From positions 1 to 48,992 of the forward strand of contig JBNJFG010000009.1 of NCBI GenBank assembly GCA_051746665.1: 48,992 bases of DNA. Reading direction: 5' to 3'. The notes under the pieces were generated by a model. The model was not told the DNA's origin. It searched no databases and saw nothing but the letters and a program-made list of their open reading frames with translations. This stretch comes from Halanaerobium sp051746665 (lineage in GTDB: Bacteria > Bacillota > Halanaerobiia > Halanaerobiales > Halanaerobiaceae). Each line of letters begins with the position of its first letter. The stretch's first letter is position 1. Positions 44,483-48,992 of the stretch are shown one piece after another. Made by a program: the position numbers and the translations under genes.

Positions 44483-45850
44483 ATGTCAAAAGATAATATA
44501 AATATAAAAATTATTAAAAACTTTAAATCTAAAATAATGAAAAACAAAAGAAACATTCGCATATATCTGCCGCCTTCTTATTCTGCTAAGGCTGATAAAT
44601 ATTACCCAGTTTTATATGTTCATGATGGACAGAATGTTTTTGATGCTTTAGAATCTTACTCTGGACAATCCTGGGATCTACATCAGACAGCAGAATATTT
44701 AATTAAAAGAAAAATGATTGAAGAGATAATAATAGTTGCTGTTGATAATATGGGTGAGCAAAGATTGAGTGAATATGCTCATCAGGATGGTTTTTTTCAG
44801 GGAGAAGAGATTAAAGGTAGAGGTTTAAAGTATGAAAATTTTTTCATTAAAGAATTGATGCCTTTTATTGAAAGTAAATATAGAATAAAAAAAGGTTCAG
44901 AAAACACTGCTTTAATGGGGTCTTCTATGGGTGGTTTAGTTACTTTCAATATGGGTTTAAGAAGGCCAGATCTTTTTGGTAAACTGGGAGTTATATCTCC
45001 CTCTCTTTGGTGGGGCAAAAATGATGCTTCAGCTAAACTAAAATCATATGATTACAGTAATTTGAAATCTAAAATCTGGCTTGATACAGGTGATGCAGAA
45101 GGAAAATTTATGTCTTTTTCAGAAAGTGTTATTGCTGAACTAAAAAATATTCAAAATAAAAATGAGTTGGATTTAGTTTATTATCAGGCACCTGATGCTG
45201 TTCATAGTGAATCAGCCTGGGCTGAACGTGTCCACTCTCCTTTATTATACTTTTTTGGAGAGATTGGAAAGATTGAAAAGATTGAACTTATTGTAAGAGA
45301 AACAATTTCACTTAACAGTCATCAGATAAGGGTTAATCCTGTTTTAACTTTTGACAGTTCTTTTAAAATGACAGCTTTAGAGGGTGAATACAAATCTCTT
45401 AAGCCAGAATTATTAAATATAAATGATTATGGAACATTAATTCCTAAAAAAACTGGTTCTGCAGAAATTAAATTTACTGTTTTTGGACATTCTGCTTTTA
45501 AGAATATAAAAATTGTTAAAAAATTAAACAGTAAAGTAAATATTGATATCTATTTGCAGCTCAAAGAGCAAAAAGAGGCTGAAATTGAAGCTGTTTATTT
45601 AGCAGATAATGAACCCCAAGAAATGAAAATGGAGCATTTAGATAATTCTTATTATAAAAGCTCTTTGAGTTTAGAAAGAGATGAAATTATAAATTTTAAA
45701 TTTACTTTAGGCAGCTGGTCAACTGTCGAAAAAGATGAAGCAGGCAGAGATGTTGAAAGTCATTTTATTAAAGCAGATGAAGATAAAACTTTATATTTTG
45801 AAGTTGAAAAATTTGGAGGCTTATCAAAAAGTTTTAGCTGCAAAAAATAA
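44483..45850 (+). CDS. putative esterase with C-terminal CBM20-like domain
   Basis: This 455-residue protein has an esterase-D-type alpha/beta hydrolase domain (~18-265), with YPVLYVHDGQNVFD near residue 41, the nucleophile in MGSSMGGLVTFNMGLRRP near 151 and a His near 243 (APDAVHSESAW). A linker domain covers about 265-350. The end (~355-455) resembles a starch-binding or AMPK-type beta-sandwich, with NFKFTLGSWSTVEKDEAGRD near 412. There is no signal peptide, so it may act on a cytosolic glycan or ester. The ribosome binding site is AAGGAG. Confidence 0.85.
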   Translation: MSKDNINIKIIKNFKSKIMKNKRNIRIYLPPSYSAKADKYYPVLYVHDGQNVFDALESYSGQSWDLHQTAEYLIKRKMIEEIIIVAVDNMGEQRLSEYAHQDGFFQGEEIKGRGLKYENFFIKELMPFIESKYRIKKGSENTALMGSSMGGLVTFNMGLRRPDLFGKLGVISPSLWWGKNDASAKLKSYDYSNLKSKIWLDTGDAEGKFMSFSESVIAELKNIQNKNELDLVYYQAPDAVHSESAWAERVHSPLLYFFGEIGKIEKIELIVRETISLNSHQIRVNPVLTFDSSFKMTALEGEYKSLKPELLNINDYGTLIPKKTGSAEIKFTVFGHSAFKNIKIVKKLNSKVNIDIYLQLKEQKEAEIEAVYLADNEPQEMKMEHLDNSYYKSSLSLERDEIINFKFTLGSWSTVEKDEAGRDVESHFIKADEDKTLYFEVEKFGGLSKSFSCKK

Positions 45851-45892
45851 AAGTGTACCATTAAAGAAAAGAGGTATACCTAAAAAATTGGT

Positions 45893-46267
45893 TTATAAGC
45901 TGGCATAAATACAATTTTCAATTAATTTTATATCATTTTGGGCTGCAAAATCTCTAATTTCATCACTTCTAGTTCCGGGCTGCAGCCAGACGTATTTAAT
46001 TTTTAGCTTTTTAATCTCTTCCATAATTTTTATCCCTTGTTTTGGATTAACAACCATATCAACAACATCGATTTTTTGTTCTATAGAGCTGAGATCATCA
46101 TAGCATTTAAGGCCTGCAATTTCTTCAAATTTAGGATTAACCGGAAAGACATTATAGTTATTTTCCTTAAGTTTTTTAACAATTTTATAACCAAATCTAT
46201 TTTTCTTAGGTGTAGCACCAACAACAGCCCAATTTTTTAATTTCATTGTTTCTTTTTTTAAATTCAT
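45893..46267 (-). CDS. CoA-binding domain protein (YccU type)
   Basis: A 124-residue Rossmann-like protein of the CoA_binding_2 family. WAVVGATPKKNRFGYKIVKKL near residue 13, YNVFPVNPKFEEIAGLKCYDDL near 38, and VWLQPGTRSDEI near 92 are characteristic. Binding of CoA is known for the fold; the physiological role is not. The ATG follows GGGAGATG. An internal ATG seven codons in is a less likely start. Confidence 0.88.
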   Translation of the reverse strand: MNLKKETMKLKNWAVVGATPKKNRFGYKIVKKLKENNYNVFPVNPKFEEIAGLKCYDDLSSIEQKIDVVDMVVNPKQGIKIMEEIKKLKIKYVWLQPGTRSDEIRDFAAQNDIKLIENCIYASL

Positions 46268-46367
46268 AATTACATCTCCCTGTTATTAATAGTTTTTTAG
46301 TTTATTAGTTTATTCAATTTTATCAAAATTTGATTTAAAAAGTCAAAAAATTAGAAAGGGGCTAAAT

Positions 46368-46688
46368 ATGACAAAAAAATTAAAGCTTTCAATTATCAGT
46401 GGTTCACTACTTGGAATCATCTGCATTATTGGTGGTGGAATTAGAATGGGATACAGCGGCAATGAACTTTATTTATTTGCTCTTTGGTATAACAGATTAA
46501 TTATGGGAACATTAATTGGTTTAACTAAAATGAAGTCAGGAGTAAATGGTCTGCTCAAAGGAGGATTTTTAGGTCTAATTGTTTCTCTAGCTTTTTACCT
46601 TTCCACAGGAATGAATGATCATATTTCATTTTTAGCCGGTATTATTTATGGTGTTATTATTGTAGCAGTAGCCAGAAAATATGAGTAA
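46368..46688 (+). CDS. small membrane protein of unknown function
   Basis: A 106-residue protein with three or four hydrophobic segments (about 7-26, 32-52, 64-80 and 86-102) and glycine-rich GGGIRMGYSG and GLLKGGFLGLIV motifs. No family can be named. It begins 11 bases after AAAGGGG and stands alone between two terminators or divergent genes. Confidence 0.65.
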   Translation: MTKKLKLSIISGSLLGIICIIGGGIRMGYSGNELYLFALWYNRLIMGTLIGLTKMKSGVNGLLKGGFLGLIVSLAFYLSTGMNDHISFLAGIIYGVIIVAVARKYE

Positions 46689-46694
46689 TAAGAA

Positions 46695-46734
46695 ATAAAC
46701 CGCAGTAGAAGTGAATTCTAAATCTGCGGTTTAT
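46695..46734. terminator. bidirectional terminator between the membrane-protein and fasciclin genes
   Basis: The eleven-base perfect arms ataaaccgcag and ctgcggtttat are separated by 18 bases and lie between the two convergent stop codons. Confidence 0.8.
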
Positions 46735-46760
46735 CCATTTAATATTAAATTTTGATAGTT

Positions 46761-47282
46761 CTAGGGAACTAATACTGTATCAATTACATGGATTACACCA
46801 TTGCTGGCTTCAATATCAGTAACTGTAACCATTGAATCATTGATATAAACCATGCCATTTTTTATATTAATTACAATTTTTTCACCAAGAAGGGTATCTA
46901 CCATAGCTCCATCCATTTCTACAACATCTTCTGCCATTACTTTGCCTGATACCACATGATAAAGAAGTACATTTGCTAACTGATCTTTATTATTTAAGAG
47001 GCTTTCTAAAACACCATCGGGTAAAGCTGCAAAAGCTTCATCTGTTGGTGCAAAAACTGTAAAAGGTCCATCCCCTTTTAAAGCTGCAACTAAATCTGCT
47101 TCAATAACTGCTGTAACTAGAGTATTAAAATCATCTGCTTCAAGTGCAACATCTAAAACATCTGGACCATCTGTACCATGTCCATCAGCTAGAATTGCTG
47201 GAGATAAAGAAATGATAAAAGCTAATACCATTATTATTGACAGGACAACAAAACCCTTTGAGCTTAAAACCTTGTTTTTCAT
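46761..47282 (-). CDS. secreted fasciclin (FAS1) domain protein
   Basis: A 173-residue exported protein with a signal peptide (1 to ~32, ending ILA) and a single FAS1 domain. The FAS1 hallmark FTVFAPTDEAFAALPDG is near residue 71, LLYHVVSGKVMAEDVVEMDG near 100 and the ending NGVIHVIDTVLVP is complete. FAS1 domains mediate adhesion or extracellular matrix contacts. The start after AGGGAGGA giving MKNKVLSSK is chosen; an ATG ten codons upstream overlaps that site and has no signal of its own. Confidence 0.92.
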   Translation of the reverse strand: MKNKVLSSKGFVVLSIIMVLAFIISLSPAILADGHGTDGPDVLDVALEADDFNTLVTAVIEADLVAALKGDGPFTVFAPTDEAFAALPDGVLESLLNNKDQLANVLLYHVVSGKVMAEDVVEMDGAMVDTLLGEKIVINIKNGMVYINDSMVTVTDIEASNGVIHVIDTVLVP

Positions 47283-47396
47283 TAAAATTTCCTCCCTTTT
47301 TTTAATATTCATAATTAACTGTTATTTATATTTTAACATATAATTCCTTAATATACAATAAGAACGATTACTATTTTCAATTATTGTATTTTAGCT

Positions 47397-47423
47397 TACA
47401 GTTGTAAGTTTATTACAAATGTA
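47397..47423. promoter_or_regulatory. two TACANNTGTA dyads in the fasciclin/trkA intergenic region
   Basis: TACAGTTGTA (47397-47406) and TACAAATGTA (47414-47423) both fit the TACANNTGTA operator used by CopY/BlaI-type repressors and are 17 bases apart. They lie roughly 50 bases upstream of a candidate minus-strand promoter for the fasciclin gene (TTGTAT, 17 bases, TAAAAT). No such repressor is encoded in the window. Confidence 0.4.
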
Positions 47424-47602
47424 TATTTATTTAAAATATTATTTCTGATATTTTTTATTCTAATAATATTATTGAGGCTTAATTTTTCTTTAACGGAAAA
47501 TTTATGATATAATAATTTATGTAAATTTAAAAATCAGATAATTCAAATGATATGTTGAAGATTAACAAATGAGAATAAAATTTCATTACTGGGGTGATTT
47601 TA

Positions 47603-48271
47603 ATTAAAAAATTCATTATTATTGGATTGGGAAATTTAGGATCAACAATAGCCCGTAATTTGATACAGAATGAATTCGAAGTAATGGGAATAGATATCGA
47701 TCAGAAAAAAGTTAATAAACTCAAAGGCGAAATAACAAAAGTTGTTGAAGCTGATGCTTCTGATCAAAATGTTTTAAAATCGCTTGATGTAGGGCAATTT
47801 GAAGTTGGAATTGTCACTATGAGAGATGATGTTCTTTCCAATATTCTCTGTACTCTTCAGTTGAAAAAATTAGGTGTTAAAGAAGTTATAGCCCGTGCGA
47901 GCAGTGATATGCATGGTGAGATATTAGAAGGGCTTGGTGCTGATAAAATAATTTTTCCTGAAAGAGGCATCGGACAGATGATTAGTCAATTTTTTATTTC
48001 TGGAAGTACAGATGCTCTTGAATATGTTAATTATACTGCTCAAAAAAGTTTAATGACTTCTAATCACAGTTTAATAGAAATTCCTACTCCAGAATTTATG
48101 GTTGGCAAATCTTTAAAAGATGTTAAATTGAGAACTGAATATGGGGTTACAGTTATAGCAATCAGAAATGATAAAATTCAGTATGATCCAAATGCTGATC
48201 GAAAACTTAGTGGGGATGACACGCTTTTAGTATTTGGTAGAAATGATAAATTAAATAAACTGGCTGAATAA
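47603..48271 (+). CDS. TrkA-type potassium uptake regulator, apparent ATT start
   Basis: This ~222-residue protein has an RCK_N Rossmann domain (1 to ~130) with the NAD-binding FIIIGLGNLGSTIARNL and EADASDQNVL, and an RCK_C domain (~140-220) with VGKSLKDVKLRTEYGVTVIAI. It gates a Trk/Ktr potassium channel, which is not in the window. The frame has no ATG; the GTG at 47594 lies inside the GGGGTGAT that should act as ribosome binding site. Correct spacing and alignment with MKKF-type relatives place the start at ATT 47603. Confidence 0.88.
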   Translation: MKKFIIIGLGNLGSTIARNLIQNEFEVMGIDIDQKKVNKLKGEITKVVEADASDQNVLKSLDVGQFEVGIVTMRDDVLSNILCTLQLKKLGVKEVIARASSDMHGEILEGLGADKIIFPERGIGQMISQFFISGSTDALEYVNYTAQKSLMTSNHSLIEIPTPEFMVGKSLKDVKLRTEYGVTVIAIRNDKIQYDPNADRKLSGDDTLLVFGRNDKLNKLAE

Positions 48272-48301
48272 ATATTATTATTTAAATTTAGGGTGATAAA
48301 A

Positions 48302-48829
48302 ATCAAAAAAATTGATTTTGAAAAGTATTTAAAAAAATATGATCAGACAACCGGACTTTACCCGGAAGAATTAATGGAAATAGGAGATAAATATCATAAT
48401 AAAGGTTATTTAACTAAAACTGAATTATATCAGCTGGCTCATTTAAACTCTACCCGCAGTTCTTACCATGTAAAGCGAAATCCTGAAGGCAGAATAGAAA
48501 AAGTAACTAAAGCTGCTTTTAAGATCGAAGATGATTTCTGCCGTCTTGCATTATATACAAGTTTAATGGGGATTGGGATTCCAACAGCTTCTGCAATTTT
48601 AACTTCTTTAAATTCTAAAAGACACTGTGTAATTGACACTAGAGTTTGGGCCACCCTTTATAATTTGAATTATTTCGAAAAAGAAAAAGAATACTTTAAG
48701 GCTGATGATTATCTAAAAATAATAAAAATAGTTAGAGAAATGGCGTCTGAATCTGATTTTAGCACAGCAGAAATTGCTTATGCATTATTTGCTTATGATG
48801 TAGTTCATCGTGAAGGTAATTTGCACTAG
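48302..48829 (+). CDS. helix-hairpin-helix (DNA glycosylase-like) protein, apparent ATC start
   Basis: A ~175-residue protein. LMGIGIPTASAILTSLNSKRHCVIDTRVW near residue 87 looks like a helix-hairpin-helix with the aspartate of HhH-GPD DNA glycosylases (VID), but the overall family is uncertain and a base-excision role is only suggested. Like its neighbour it has no ATG at the right place. The GTG at 48293 sits within AGGGTGAT, and ATC 48302 is at the usual spacing. It follows the TrkA gene by 30 bases. Confidence 0.72.
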   Translation: MKKIDFEKYLKKYDQTTGLYPEELMEIGDKYHNKGYLTKTELYQLAHLNSTRSSYHVKRNPEGRIEKVTKAAFKIEDDFCRLALYTSLMGIGIPTASAILTSLNSKRHCVIDTRVWATLYNLNYFEKEKEYFKADDYLKIIKIVREMASESDFSTAEIAYALFAYDVVHREGNLH

Positions 48830-48917
48830 CATTTAAAATATTAACAAAACTTAAATTTAGATTAAAGTTTAAAGCTATAATTTTTGACAATACGCAAATA
48901 TGTAATAGGGGGATTTT

Positions 48918-48992
48918 ATGAATAAAGCAATGCTCTGTACCTTAAATAAAGATAATGAAGAGACAAATATCCTAATTATAAAAAACAAAATT
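48918..48992 (+). CDS. start of a gene cut by the window end
   Basis: A frame of 25 codons (MNKAMLCTLNKDNEE...) begins 4 bases after AGGGGGATTT and is still open at the end of the window. Too little is present to assign a family. The 88 bases before it show no gene. Confidence 0.6.
   Translation, partial: MNKAMLCTLNKDNEETNILIIKNKI

Noticed and set aside
48463..48654. Minus-strand frame within the HhH gene
   Set aside because: It is the reverse of a well-formed coding sequence and lacks its own start signals.
1..48992. tRNA or rRNA genes, CRISPR arrays, insertion sequences or prophage
   Set aside because: None was found: no transposase or integrase frame, no regular spacer-repeat array, and no tRNA or rRNA sequence recognised by eye. 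A dedicated scan could still find a small RNA.

Overview
The window is a low-GC, tightly packed bacterial chromosome segment of about 49 kb with one 100-base run of N. Most reading frames have Firmicutes-type ribosome binding sites, often GGTGAT or AGGAGG. An OmpA-type peptidoglycan-binding protein and secreted proteins with clean signal peptides point to a double-membraned cell. The metabolism looks anaerobic: an Etf-linked lactate dehydrogenase, a 4Fe-4S protein, class I aldolase and an NhaC-type Na+/H+ antiporter. Together these suggest a fermentative, probably halophilic member of the Halanaerobiales. That placement is inference from content; no rRNA or tRNA gene was seen.

Layout. 1-3606: a three-gene cassette with a small protein ending in an SSB-like acidic tip, a UPF0158 protein and a DUF2357/PD-(D/E)XK nuclease, possibly the edge of an McrBC-like defence locus. 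3703-6901: a MEDS-PAS-HD-GYP phosphodiesterase followed by a PAS-GGDEF cyclase. 6991-9447 (minus): an OmpA protein with a near-identical internal duplication and a secreted protein. 9706-17369: small housekeeping and uncharacterised genes (KptA, DMT transporter, nitroreductase, two MBL-fold hydrolases, YgjP-like peptidase, MTH1187, DUF2007, Dabb), ending in an M42 peptidase gene that has lost its 5' end. 17555-21935: a YkvI-type transporter, etfB, etfA and a GlcD-type FAD dehydrogenase. 22003-29854: a MoaE-like protein, class I aldolase, a TrmO-FmdE-zinc ribbon fusion, an M19 dipeptidase, a lipoate ligase-like protein, a hydantoinase/oxoprolinase protein and a histone-deacetylase-family deacylase. 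29900-31203 (minus): cobT under a cobalamin riboswitch with an attenuator. 31261-31330: a decayed copy of the deacylase gene's 3' end. 31526-42904: two more c-di-GMP proteins, DUF523, an SDR, DUF362, NhaC, an FeS-BCP-type photolyase relative and an ATP-grasp/esterase pair. 43008-43107: assembly gap with the same 20-mer on both sides. 43117-48992: a cysteine-rich 4Fe-4S protein, an esterase, a CoA-binding protein, a small membrane protein, a fasciclin protein, a TrkA-type K+ regulator, an HhH protein and the first 25 codons of one more gene.

How it fits together. Four c-di-GMP enzymes in one window suggest dense second-messenger signalling. The Etf/dehydrogenase operon is the clearest energy-metabolism unit, with a strong promoter just upstream. 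The points most worth a second look are the SSB-tip mimic beside the nuclease, the TrmO-FmdE fusion, the ligase/deacylase run, the duplicated deacylase tail flanking cobT, the beheaded M42 gene, and two adjacent genes that appear to start at ATT and ATC.
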